Positions 17,999 through 26,498 of a stretch of 64,000 bases of DNA are shown one piece after another. Under the pieces are notes generated by a model. That model saw only the letters and a list, made by a program, of their open reading frames with translations. It was not told the origin of the DNA and ran no database searches. Made by a program: the position numbers and the translations under genes. Numbering within the stretch: position 1 is the first letter of the stretch; every line of letters starts with the position of its first letter. This DNA is from DAMCZI01 sp032095175 (lineage in GTDB: Bacteria; Bacillota; Clostridia; Clostridiales; Caloramatoraceae): contig DAMCZI010000006.1 of NCBI GenBank assembly GCA_032095175.1, positions 86,438 to 150,437 on the forward strand. The letters run 5' to 3'.

Positions 17999-19330
17999 TT
18001 GAAAAGCACAAAAAAAATAATATGTATTTGCTGCTCTTTAATTATTGCATTATCACTAACAGCTTGTAGTAATGGCAAAAAAAAATCAGCCATTTCAAAG
18101 TATATCGCTAATGTAAATTTCACTGATTTCTCAAAGAATATTTCAGCAGATAGGATATATAGCACAATTGAGAAACTTTCAGCAAAAGATGACGCAAGAA
18201 TAACTGACTCTGAGGGTGAATGGAATGCTTCACAGTATATTTCTAAACAGTTTAACGATATAGGGCTTACAGTTAATCAACAATCATTTCCTATACAAAT
18301 ATTCAAATGTAACAATGTAGAAGTAAATATTAATTTACCCAAAAGCAAAATTATTAAATCTAAGGCTTTGACTTTTAGTAAAAATACACCAAAAGAAGGA
18401 TTAAGCTCTGAAGTTGTTAATGGATATATGGGATCACTGGATGATTTAAAAAAGGCTAAAGTAAAGGGGAAACTTGTACTTATTAAGCGCGGCAGTGGAG
18501 AGAAATTTTATGCAATAACTCAAAGAGCATATGAATTAGATGCTATTGGAGTTATATTTTTTGATCCTAAAAAAAATGACATTATATCAGGCACACTTCT
18601 TCAACCTTCACAAATACCAGCTGTTGCAATATCAAAAGCTGATGCAGAAAACATAATTTCAACAATAGAATCAAGTAAAAATATTAAGTCTACAATAAAG
18701 GTTGATTGTGAGTATAAATCAACATATTCAAAAAATATTATTGGAACATTAAAATCAAATAAAAACAATGCTAAAACTATAGTTGTTGGAGCCCATTATG
18801 ATGGAGTAGATACTCCAGCTGCAAATGATAATGCTTCGGGTGTATCTACTATATTAGAAGCTGCAAGAGTTTTATCAAAAGAAAAACTTGATTGCAACAT
18901 TAAATTTATTGCATTTGGAGCTGAAGAAATAGGCACAGTAGGTTCATATTATTATGCACGTACTTTAAGTGATGATGATTTAAAAAACACTGTTGCAATG
19001 ATAAATGCTGATATGGTTGGTGTAGGTAACAAACTATGTGTTAATACAATGAACAGCAAAAGCAATACTTCAATTGCTGATTTAGCAACAAGCTGCATGA
19101 ACCAATTTAAATATGATAATAAACGAGATTATAGTGAAGCAAGTGACCATATATGTTTTGAAATGTTTAATATACCATCAGTATATATAGCATATGGTCC
19201 AGATGAAAATTATCATACTGATAGAGATACAATCGATAAAATAAAAAAGGAGAATCTATCCAATACATGTAACGTAATTATATCCTTGTGTAACGAAATT
19301 AGCAAAAACCCCGAAATGTTTTCCAATTAA
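17999..19330 (+). CDS. Secreted M28-family metallopeptidase lipoprotein
   Basis: Translation probably starts at the TTG at 17999, eight bases after GGAGG (the frame opens upstream at 17984). The N-terminus is a lipoprotein signal: KSTKK, a hydrophobic stretch, and lipobox LTAC with the modified cysteine near residue 22. A protease-associated (PA) insert follows (about 130-230, VKGKLVLIKRGSGEKFYAIT), then the M28 domain with zinc ligands in VVGAHYDGVD, NDNASG, GAEEIGTVGS, INADMVG and NYHTDRDT. Expected to be a membrane-anchored exo-aminopeptidase feeding on peptides outside the cell. A paralogous but cytosolic enzyme is encoded at 46469. Confidence 0.88.
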   Translation: MKSTKKIICICCSLIIALSLTACSNGKKKSAISKYIANVNFTDFSKNISADRIYSTIEKLSAKDDARITDSEGEWNASQYISKQFNDIGLTVNQQSFPIQIFKCNNVEVNINLPKSKIIKSKALTFSKNTPKEGLSSEVVNGYMGSLDDLKKAKVKGKLVLIKRGSGEKFYAITQRAYELDAIGVIFFDPKKNDIISGTLLQPSQIPAVAISKADAENIISTIESSKNIKSTIKVDCEYKSTYSKNIIGTLKSNKNNAKTIVVGAHYDGVDTPAANDNASGVSTILEAARVLSKEKLDCNIKFIAFGAEEIGTVGSYYYARTLSDDDLKNTVAMINADMVGVGNKLCVNTMNSKSNTSIADLATSCMNQFKYDNKRDYSEASDHICFEMFNIPSVYIAYGPDENYHTDRDTIDKIKKENLSNTCNVIISLCNEISKNPEMFSN

Positions 19331-19333
19331 AAA

Positions 19334-19386
19334 TACCAGGCACCAGAGAAAGGAGGTTTTCCCCCTATCCCGGTGCCTGTTTTTAC
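19334..19386. repeat. REP-like dispersed element, copy 2
   Basis: TACCAGGCACCAGAGAAAGG, then GGTTTTCCCCCT, then CCCGGTGCCTGTTTTTA. The arms CAGGCACC and GGTGCCTG enclose an interior with GGAG/CCC arms. The trailing TTTTT makes this copy a plausible intrinsic terminator for the M28 gene. Confidence 0.65.
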
Positions 19387-19437
19387 CACTTAAATTATTT
19401 TATTTTTCCCTTCTCTTGTGTTTTACATCTTTGTATA

Positions 19438-20616
19438 CTAATTGCATTTGTTATCAAACCCACACATCATTTCAGAAGTAAATCCAAAATGACAAGCTAA
19501 AATATTTGTTATTCTTTCTGAAGCCCTTCCATCACCAAATGGGTTCTTTGCCTCAGCCATTTTTCTATAGAATTCTTTATCATTTAAAAGCTTTGTTGCA
19601 ATATCATAAATAGACTTCTCTTCGGTTCCAGCAAGATAAACAGCACCTGTTTTAATTGCCTCTTGACGCTCTGAAGTATCTCTCATCAGAACCATTGGTT
19701 TGTGGAAAACAACTGATTCTTCCTGAAGTCCACCTGAATCACTTAAAATGATATGTGCCCTTGCCTGTAAATTAACTGAATCATTAAATTCGATAGGATC
19801 TAATAATAGTATCCTTTCATGTCCTGATAAAATCTCGTTAGCAGTTTCTCTAACCACTGGGCTTAAATGCACAGGATAAACTATTAAAACATCCTTATTC
19901 TCCTCTGCAATTCTTCTTATCGCTTTAAACATCCGTTTCATTGGTTGTCCATAATTTTCTCTTCTATGCGCTGTAACCATAACCACTCTTTTACTGTTAA
20001 AATCTATTTCATTGAGTTTTTCTGCATTAAATTTATAATTCTTCTTATAACCCATTAAAGCTGCATCAACTGCTGTTTGTCCAGTAACATAAATCTGTTC
20101 ATCTTTATAGCCTTCCTTGAGTAAATTTTCACGGCTATATTGTGTGGGCGCAAAAAGTAAGTCTGCAACAACATCAACAAGTCTGCGATTTACCTCCTCT
20201 GGATATGGAGAGTATTTCTTAAAAGAGCGCAGTCCTGCCTCAACATGCCCAACTGGAATCTTGTGATAAAAAGCAGTTAATGCACCACAAAATGAAGTCT
20301 GAGTATCACCATGAACTAAAACCAAATCTGGTTTTTCATCCTCCATAAGTTTATCAAGTCCATTAATTGCTGATGTAGTTATATATGCCAATGTTTGACT
20401 TTTCTTCATTATACTTAGGTCAGCATCTGGTTTAAGGTTAAAGTTCTCCATTGCTTGATAAAGCTGTTCTCTATGCTGGCCTGTAACAACAAGCATAACA
20501 TTAAACCATTCAGGATATTTTTTGAGTTCTAAAACTAATGGACACATTTTTGTGGCCTCTGGACGTGTGCCGAATATAACCATAATTTTTTTAGGTTTTA
20601 TAGTATTCATACTCAT
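19438..20616 (-). CDS. wecB: UDP-N-acetylglucosamine 2-epimerase (non-hydrolysing)
   Basis: About 392 residues. Family motifs are FGTRPEATKMCPL at the N-terminus, VHGDTQTSF, VGHVEAGLRS, VTAHRRENYG and SDSGGLQEE. It converts UDP-GlcNAc to UDP-ManNAc for teichoic acid linkage units or capsule. The frame opens at 20622, but the spacing from AGAAGGAG favours the ATG at 20616. The lipid-linked GlcNAc-1-P transferase at 25433 would act in the same envelope pathway. Confidence 0.93.
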   Translation of the reverse strand: MSMNTIKPKKIMVIFGTRPEATKMCPLVLELKKYPEWFNVMLVVTGQHREQLYQAMENFNLKPDADLSIMKKSQTLAYITTSAINGLDKLMEDEKPDLVLVHGDTQTSFCGALTAFYHKIPVGHVEAGLRSFKKYSPYPEEVNRRLVDVVADLLFAPTQYSRENLLKEGYKDEQIYVTGQTAVDAALMGYKKNYKFNAEKLNEIDFNSKRVVMVTAHRRENYGQPMKRMFKAIRRIAEENKDVLIVYPVHLSPVVRETANEILSGHERILLLDPIEFNDSVNLQARAHIILSDSGGLQEESVVFHKPMVLMRDTSERQEAIKTGAVYLAGTEEKSIYDIATKLLNDKEFYRKMAEAKNPFGDGRASERITNILACHFGFTSEMMCGFDNKCN

Positions 20617-20865
20617 TTGCATCTTCTCCTTCTGCCTTAATACTAATAATTATATCATACAAAATGGGACGATTAACCAAGACACCCCTAATTCATAGCC
20701 TATTTTAGATAACCTTTTAGTTAACCATACCTTCGATTTTATTAGACACTTATAAAATTATTTTAGATATTTACCTAATTTTTCTTTACATTATAGCATT
20801 TGTGGAATAAAATAACATTAGATGGTTATGAAATTTATTTAGATATCATTCAAAGGAGTTTAGGT

Positions 20866-21933
20866 ATGAATATTAAATTAAACAGAGTTCCCGGGAAACT
20901 TGCTGATGCTTGGTATGGATTATATTTTATTTTTAATGATAATTATACTGAACTAATGGACAAATATAATATTAAAATTGATCCTGAAATAGAGAAAGCC
21001 TTTAAGCATATTAAAAGTAAATTGAATATTGACTACGCCTTTATGGAGTTGTTTTTTAGACACTGTTCTTCAACTGAAGAAATTAAAGCAATATTTCCAC
21101 CCTTTACAGATTCAAACTTTATATTTCAATTTTCAACCTTAGAAAGTTATTTAGATTTTTTGAACAACGTAGATGAAGCAACTGTAAAAAAAGAATTTAC
21201 TCAAAAGATACTTAATTTTGAGAATAATGATTTGAAAATGATTGATATTTTGCTAGAAGATGAAACTAAACTTATTGAACAGATCGATACACTCCAAATT
21301 TCACCTGATTTAAAATGGCGAGCCCTAAGATTTATAAAAAAACCTATGAAGGATATGAGAGAATATATTGCATTGCTTAATAACTTTTTCGAGATATATG
21401 AATCTCCTTCATTTAAAAAACACCTCAAAAAACATGATGCCTTTTATTATAATATTGAAGCTCTTGATGATGAAGGAAAAATACCTTTTTTAAAGAAACA
21501 CCTGGGTAATTATTGGAGCGAAAATCTTATTAAAGAAAAAACATATTTAACTACGTTATTTCTTAATGCAGTGAGTGCAATTTTTGAAGAAAAAAACGAT
21601 GCATCATTTATGTTCATTGGTTATAAGTTTAATGAACTAGTTCAACAAATTGCTGGCAACAATGAAATTGATAAAAAACTCCTTGTACTTAAAAATATGT
21701 CTGATAGCACAAGATTTAAAATATTAATGCTGCTCAAAAGTGAAGATCTATATGGACAACAGCTTGCTGATAAAGTAGGCATTACAATGGCCACTATTTC
21801 CTATCACATGAATTTTCTACTAGCTGGTGGAATGGTAGAAATGTTTGAGCGAGGACATAGAACATATTACAAGTTAAAAAAAGAAGCTTTTAAGGAACTT
21901 AGTGAATTCATACAAAATATCTTTTTTGATTAA
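20866..21933 (+). CDS. ArsR-family regulator with long N-terminal domain
   Basis: The open frame begins with a TTG at 20800, but AAAGGAG at 20852-20858 sets the start at the ATG at 20866, giving 355 residues. The C-terminal 85 residues are an ArsR winged helix (LKNMSDSTRFKILMLL, QQLADKVGITMATISYHMNF, beta-wing GHRTYYKL). The roughly 260-residue N-terminal region is mostly helical and unassigned; members of this large ArsR subgroup are common in Firmicutes. It is followed after 18 bases by an alpha/beta hydrolase, which it may control. Confidence 0.8.
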   Translation: MNIKLNRVPGKLADAWYGLYFIFNDNYTELMDKYNIKIDPEIEKAFKHIKSKLNIDYAFMELFFRHCSSTEEIKAIFPPFTDSNFIFQFSTLESYLDFLNNVDEATVKKEFTQKILNFENNDLKMIDILLEDETKLIEQIDTLQISPDLKWRALRFIKKPMKDMREYIALLNNFFEIYESPSFKKHLKKHDAFYYNIEALDDEGKIPFLKKHLGNYWSENLIKEKTYLTTLFLNAVSAIFEEKNDASFMFIGYKFNELVQQIAGNNEIDKKLLVLKNMSDSTRFKILMLLKSEDLYGQQLADKVGITMATISYHMNFLLAGGMVEMFERGHRTYYKLKKEAFKELSEFIQNIFFD

Positions 21934-21951
21934 CTTAGAGGAGGGGTAGTT

Positions 21952-22932
21952 ATGTCAATAAAAACGCCTGCCATTAAGGATCAACATGGTAAAGTTATTG
22001 CAAATAGTATTGCTGAAGTAAAGAAAATAATGATTGGTGGGGTAAACCAATACCTTATGATAAGAGGAAATAGTATAAATAATCCTGTTATACTTTTTAT
22101 TCATGGAGGACCAGGACAATCTGAAATTGGATATATTAGAGAATGTCAAAGGGAACTTGAAGAGAAATTTGTTGTTGTACGATGGGATCAAAGAGGTTCA
22201 GGTTTGTCTTCTAAGGGCATATCAAAAGAATCATTAAATCTAAATACATTTATTTTAGATGTAAATGAAATTACTGACTATCTTATAAAAAGATTTAATC
22301 AACCTAAAATTTTTATTTCAGGGCATTCATGGGGGACTATTATAGCAACAAACGCGGTAAAAAATACACCAGAGAAATATTTGGCATATATAGGAGTTGG
22401 TCAAGTTGTAGATGCAAAAGAAGGTGAAAAAATATCTTATGATTATACAATGTCGGAAGCAAAAAAGCAAAATAATGTAAAGGTAATAAAGAAACTTGAA
22501 AAAATAGGGCCTCCACCTTATAAACCTGAAGATTTTCTAATGCGAGCACAGTGCCTTAGTATGTTAGGATGCGTTTTTAAAACAAAACCAAAGACAAATA
22601 TGGGGAAAGCTTTAATGTCATCATCCGAATATAATCTATCAACTAAATTAGGATATATAAGAAATGCCCTTACTTGTAGTAAAATTCTAGCATCAGAAAT
22701 GTTACAGATTAAATTTTTAGAAGATATTAAGGAATTAAAAGTTCCTATATACTTTATAATGGGTAAATATGACTATCATACTCCAACTGCTGTGGCAGAA
22801 AAATTCTATAATCAATTACAAGCTCCTAAAAAAGATTTTATTTTGTTTGAAAACTCAGCACATGTACCGCAATTAGAAGAGAATGAAAAATTCAACAAAA
22901 CTCTTATAAGAATTTTAGAAGAAAATAGATAG
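21952..22932 (+). CDS. Alpha/beta hydrolase, proline iminopeptidase-like
   Basis: A 326-residue hydrolase. It has the oxyanion loop LFIHGGPGQSE, the WDQRGSG motif, nucleophile elbow GHSWG, acid in GKYDYHTP and histidine in NSAHVPQLEE, the S33 proline iminopeptidase/epoxide hydrolase arrangement. The ribosome site GAGGAGGGG precedes the ATG. Cotranscribed with the ArsR-type regulator. The substrate (peptide N-terminal proline, ester or lactone) is uncertain. Confidence 0.85.
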   Translation: MSIKTPAIKDQHGKVIANSIAEVKKIMIGGVNQYLMIRGNSINNPVILFIHGGPGQSEIGYIRECQRELEEKFVVVRWDQRGSGLSSKGISKESLNLNTFILDVNEITDYLIKRFNQPKIFISGHSWGTIIATNAVKNTPEKYLAYIGVGQVVDAKEGEKISYDYTMSEAKKQNNVKVIKKLEKIGPPPYKPEDFLMRAQCLSMLGCVFKTKPKTNMGKALMSSSEYNLSTKLGYIRNALTCSKILASEMLQIKFLEDIKELKVPIYFIMGKYDYHTPTAVAEKFYNQLQAPKKDFILFENSAHVPQLEENEKFNKTLIRILEENR

Positions 22933-22966
22933 CTCTGCTCTAAGCATCAGATATATGAGTTATTAA

Positions 22967-23008
22967 CTTTAGATAGGTAATTTTAAAAGTCAAATTGCCT
23001 ATCTAAAG
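22967..23008 (+). terminator. Hairpin after the hydrolase gene
   Basis: CTTTAGATAGGTAATTT pairs with AAATTGCCTATCTAAAG around an eight-base loop. It lies 35 bases after the stop, with no good U-run, so it is a terminator or mRNA-stabilising hairpin. Confidence 0.55.
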
Positions 23009-23015
23009 ATCAAAA

Positions 23016-23155
23016 TTATATATTCTTTATGTACCTTAAATCCCTTATCTCTTTGCCAACATTTATAATTCTAGATATCCCATTATGTACAAATTCCATA
23101 TGTTCATAAAGCTTCATTACACGAATGTACACCAACTGTGGGATGTTGCTGCACA
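23016..23155 (-). pseudogene. Remnant of a GNAT acetyltransferase C-terminus
   Basis: A short minus-strand frame ends at 23016 and reads ...VMKLYEHMEFVHNGI..., close to the LYEKMGF tail of GNAT acetyltransferases. The adjoining frame gives KLYVQQH, the strand usually found just before it. No start or acetyl-CoA loop remains. The rest of the 346-base gap 22933-23278 holds only the hairpin at 22967. Confidence 0.35.
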
Positions 23156-23278
23156 TATAATTTCATATAACAATTCTTTTACATGAAAATAATACCATTA
23201 AATGTTTGCTAATAAAATAGACCATTGTAAAAAGCAGATGGTCTATAAAAAAATTCTTAGTATCAAAAATCAAGATTT

Positions 23279-24427
23279 TTATTTCGTACGACTCCACCTT
23301 GATTTCACTTGTAATTTATCTCCTACAATTTTTATGTCACAGTTCCACAAGTAAGTCTTCATCCACAGTTTACCAGGCATTGGCTGCCAACCTTTTTGAG
23401 GGTTAATTTGAAATACAATAGAATCATGATTTTTCTTTACTGAATAAACACCGCCCATAATACCTTTAACCTCATCAACAGATATTGAAAAATGCCCTTG
23501 GACTTCTGCATTATCCTTTAATGAAATAATATTAGGTATAGGTGGAGAAAAGGTTATTTTCATTTCACTAATACTATCAATACTTTTTATACATTCTATC
23601 TCAGTATGTCCATTGTTTATTAAAATTGAATATATACAATTATCTACCCTTATTTCATCTATATCTTTAGTAACTTTTATAGGCTCAATGACACCTGTAT
23701 AATCATTATTCAATTCCTTGATATTATTAAAATATGAATACCTTGCCAGGTAGACCCTTTTAAAATTACATAAGGGCAAAAGTTTAATAGGCTCTAGATC
23801 TTTTCCATTTATCTTTACAAAAATATCAGTGTGCTTTTGCTCCACCATATTAAATTTTTTTAGGTATATAATAGGAAATTTATTTGGATTTTCACTCATA
23901 ATACCTACAGGTGCTATAAGTCCAAAACTATCTCGTTTATTCTTATTCTCCTTTATTTTAAACTCTATAATCCTATTTTTTCTGTCCTTTAAGGATAAAT
24001 ATACATCTATCCCTTTCTCAGTTACATCAAAATCTACCTTCATGGAATCAACTTCATTTAAGGTTACTTTGTTCAACAAGGACTTATATCTATCTCCATT
24101 AATTTTAAGATTCTTTGTATAGTAAATATCTGTTGCAGCATCCTGCCTTGCCATAAGTACAATATAGTATGTGGAATTTTCTTGCTTCACCTGCTGTAAT
24201 TCTATACCTTTATAAATAGTATCCCCATGGAAGTCGATCAAACAAAGCTTATCAATTATCACTTGTTCATCTTTAAACTTAATTATAGGATACATATAGT
24301 TATTGCTTTCTTCCTTATAAACAGATGGATTGTTCATTTTATTCACTAAGTATTTTTCTTCATTAACTGGGTTATTTTCAGGAACCATAAAGATTGGACA
24401 AATTTTTGAAATTAATTTCCCTATCAT
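23279..24427 (-). CDS. Conserved hypothetical, beta-rich, TetR-linked
   Basis: A 382-residue protein I do not recognise. It has no signal peptide and no membrane segment. Predicted composition is strand-rich with alternating hydrophobic residues throughout, a lipocalin- or carotenoid-hydratase-like possibility only. It lies 161 bases downstream of a TetR regulator on the same strand and may be its target or share its transcript. GGGAGATG precedes the ATG. Charged tail KSRWSRTK. Confidence 0.7.
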   Translation of the reverse strand: MIGKLISKICPIFMVPENNPVNEEKYLVNKMNNPSVYKEESNNYMYPIIKFKDEQVIIDKLCLIDFHGDTIYKGIELQQVKQENSTYYIVLMARQDAATDIYYTKNLKINGDRYKSLLNKVTLNEVDSMKVDFDVTEKGIDVYLSLKDRKNRIIEFKIKENKNKRDSFGLIAPVGIMSENPNKFPIIYLKKFNMVEQKHTDIFVKINGKDLEPIKLLPLCNFKRVYLARYSYFNNIKELNNDYTGVIEPIKVTKDIDEIRVDNCIYSILINNGHTEIECIKSIDSISEMKITFSPPIPNIISLKDNAEVQGHFSISVDEVKGIMGGVYSVKKNHDSIVFQINPQKGWQPMPGKLWMKTYLWNCDIKIVGDKLQVKSRWSRTK

Positions 24428-24538
24428 TTCAATACATCTCCCTTAAACCTTTAAATTATTATTTTACTATATGTTTCGTAAAAATGATTCTACATTGCTC
24501 AACCCTAAGCATTTATGCCAAATCATATTCCTTGATTC

Positions 24539-24582
24539 ATTAATCGCACATTACCCAATGTAAAATCATTAGTGCGATTAAT
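24539..24582 (-). terminator. Inverted repeat after the TetR gene
   Basis: ATTAATCGCAC and GTGCGATTAAT, 11-bp perfect arms 22 bases apart, immediately after the TetR stop. It is either a weak terminator or a second operator ahead of the 382-residue gene. Confidence 0.4.
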
Positions 24583-24588
24583 ATAACA

Positions 24589-25191
24589 TTATGCTCTATT
24601 TCCTTCTTGAATTAATAGTTTATATAGGTGTTTTAGGTTTGAAAGAATCCTTATTTTCATTTCATCCATTCTGTTTATAAAAACTCGATTATTAATCCAC
24701 TTACTTAATTCGCCATGTAAATAACTATGTAATATATCACCAATTATATTCGCTTTTTCCTTTGAAAGGTTATTATTAGTTGTTTTAATAAGTTCTATAA
24801 AATTTTCACCTGGTTTTTGCAATATTTTAGTAACTTCAGGAGAAGGGGTCCCACCTATAGACTCAAACCATATGAATCTATACCACCCAGTATGCTCTAC
24901 AGAAAAATCAATTAAGTTGGATAAAATCAAGAAAATTCTTCCTTCATTATCTATTTCATTGCCCAAACCACTGCTGGAATAATCCATCATTATTAAAAGT
25001 ACTTGTCCAAGTGCTTCCCAAAATATTTCATCCAGACTACTAAAATAGTTATACAAATTTGTATGTGCACACCCAATTTTTTTAGCAATATCTCTTAATG
25101 TCACATCCTTTATTCCTTCATTTTCATCGATCAAGCTTAATGTGGTTTCTAAAATAATTTCCTTACTTACATGTTTTTTATTATTTTTCAC
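24589..25191 (-). CDS. TetR/AcrR-family transcriptional regulator
   Basis: A 200-residue protein. The N-terminal HTH is clear: KEIILETTLSLIDENEGIKD, VTLRDIAKKIGCAHTNLYNYF with SLDEIF after it. The C-terminal 140 residues are the variable ligand-binding domain. The start is a GTG at 25191, eight bases after AAAGGAG. A perfect 28-base palindrome just upstream is its probable operator, implying autorepression. Confidence 0.9.
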   Translation of the reverse strand: MKNNKKHVSKEIILETTLSLIDENEGIKDVTLRDIAKKIGCAHTNLYNYFSSLDEIFWEALGQVLLIMMDYSSSGLGNEIDNEGRIFLILSNLIDFSVEHTGWYRFIWFESIGGTPSPEVTKILQKPGENFIELIKTTNNNLSKEKANIIGDILHSYLHGELSKWINNRVFINRMDEMKIRILSNLKHLYKLLIQEGNRA

Positions 25192-25208
25192 TTCAGCATC
25201 TCCTTTAT

Positions 25209-25236
25209 ATTACCATTGGTAATTACCAATGGTAAT
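25209..25236. promoter_or_regulatory. 28-bp perfect palindrome, probable TetR operator
   Basis: ATTACCATTGGTAA followed by its exact complement TTACCAATGGTAAT. Internally it is two overlapping ATTACC-ATTGG/CCAAT-GGTAAT half-sites, with a further TACCAATA at 25241. It lies directly upstream of the TetR ribosome site, as expected for an autoregulatory operator. Confidence 0.7.
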
Positions 25237-25432
25237 ATAATACCAATAATATACTTTAGTGTCAATACGCAGAAAACACTCGTTTGTTTTATGTACTTTC
25301 TTAAGTTTCTGTTTTTTCTAATTATAACAACATTTTTTTGCTTTATTGGATTTTTATCCTTATAATAATATAGTGAATATAAAATATCCATTTTTCTTAC
25401 TTTACTAAAGACTTCGGGGAAGGAATGAGATT

Positions 25433-26383
25433 ATGAAATATTTTCTTGCTTTTTTAGCAATATTTTTTATAGTGTGCCTCATAACTCCTTTTCTTATAAA
25501 AATTGGAGTAAAATTAAGTTTTGTAGATATACCAACAAAAAGAAAAAACCATAAAATAGCCATTCCATTAACAGGTGGAATCGGTATATTTATAGGCTTC
25601 TTCTTAGGTTATTTGTTCTTTATGAAAAACTTTGATAAATCCTTTTTTTACTTAATACTTGCCTCTTCTTTAGTTTTCTTTATAGGTTTAGTAGATGATT
25701 GGTACAAATCAAAGCATAAAGAATTTTCTGCATTTCCAAGGTTAATAGTGCATATTTTTGCTGCTATACTGATTTACAAAAGTGGGATTGTATTTAGTGG
25801 ATTCACAAATCCCTTTTCACACCAATACATAGTTTTGCCAACACTTTTAAAATTTTTATTAAGCATTACTTGGATTGTTGGTGTTACCACTGTAATTAAT
25901 TGGTCAGATGGCCTGGATGGTCTTTCTGGCAGCTTATCTGCTATAAGTGCTTCGACTTTATTTATAGTTGCATTAGTTAAACATCAAGGGGACTCAGCAA
26001 TGATGGCTATACTGCTCTTAGCCGCGTTATTAGGATTCTTAAAATATAATAGATTTCCTGCCAAAATATTTATAGGAGATTCTGGTGCAAATTTTGCAGG
26101 TTTTATATTGGCAATAATAGCCCTTGATGGAGCTTTTAAGCAAGCTACTCTTATCTCTTTGGTGATTCCAATTTTAGCTTTAGGAGTACCCATATTCGAT
26201 AATATATATGTTGTTATCAGAAGGCTTTTAACAGGGCGTCCCATATATGTAGCTGATGCAACTCAACTGCACCACAGATTGTTGTCAACAGGATTAAATG
26301 CAAAACAAACGTTAACATTTATATTATTAATAAGCGTATGCTTAAATCTATTTTCTATAATTATATTATTATTAAAAATCTAG
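25433..26383 (+). CDS. Undecaprenyl-phosphate GlcNAc-1-phosphate transferase family (TagO/WecA-like)
   Basis: A 316-residue integral membrane enzyme of the MraY/WecA superfamily with about ten helices. Conserved cytosolic loops: RKNHKIAIPLTGGIGIF (loop 1), GLVDDWYKSK (DD motif), NWSDGLDGLSGSL (catalytic aspartates), FIGDSGANFAGF and the HHRLLSTG loop. It links GlcNAc-1-P to undecaprenyl phosphate to begin teichoic acid or capsule synthesis. Together with WecB it could make the GlcNAc-ManNAc linkage unit. Confidence 0.9.
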   Translation: MKYFLAFLAIFFIVCLITPFLIKIGVKLSFVDIPTKRKNHKIAIPLTGGIGIFIGFFLGYLFFMKNFDKSFFYLILASSLVFFIGLVDDWYKSKHKEFSAFPRLIVHIFAAILIYKSGIVFSGFTNPFSHQYIVLPTLLKFLLSITWIVGVTTVINWSDGLDGLSGSLSAISASTLFIVALVKHQGDSAMMAILLLAALLGFLKYNRFPAKIFIGDSGANFAGFILAIIALDGAFKQATLISLVIPILALGVPIFDNIYVVIRRLLTGRPIYVADATQLHHRLLSTGLNAKQTLTFILLISVCLNLFSIIILLLKI

Positions 26384-26410
26384 GGTGCTAAAAGCACCCT
26401 AGATTTTTTA
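26374..26410 (+). terminator. Intrinsic terminator
   Basis: AAAAATCTAGGGTGC pairs with GCACCCTAGATTTTT around TAAAA, followed by a U-run. The stem includes the stop codon of the transferase gene. Confidence 0.9.
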
Positions 26411-26421
26411 CTTGCTGCATA

Positions 26422-26492
26422 TCTGAATTACTTCTTTCTTACTTTCTCTGTTATATATAAAGAAAATCTAGCAAATCCACCTTTTGCTCGAC
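26422..26492 (-). pseudogene. Methyltransferase C-terminal remnant overlapping glyS stop
   Basis: A 24-codon frame (MSTSRAKGGFARFSLYITEK, then VRKK) starts at an ATGA overlap with the GlyRS stop. Its tail matches the last residues of the methyltransferase encoded at 28262 (TMFRFSLYITKKVG). It is probably the debris of a paralogous methyltransferase, not a functional peptide. Confidence 0.35.
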
Positions 26493-26498
26493 TTGTGC

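Noticed and set aside
25188..25391. 67-codon minus-strand ORF upstream of the TetR gene
   Set aside because: Low-complexity AT-rich translation that runs across the palindromic operator; no ribosome site.
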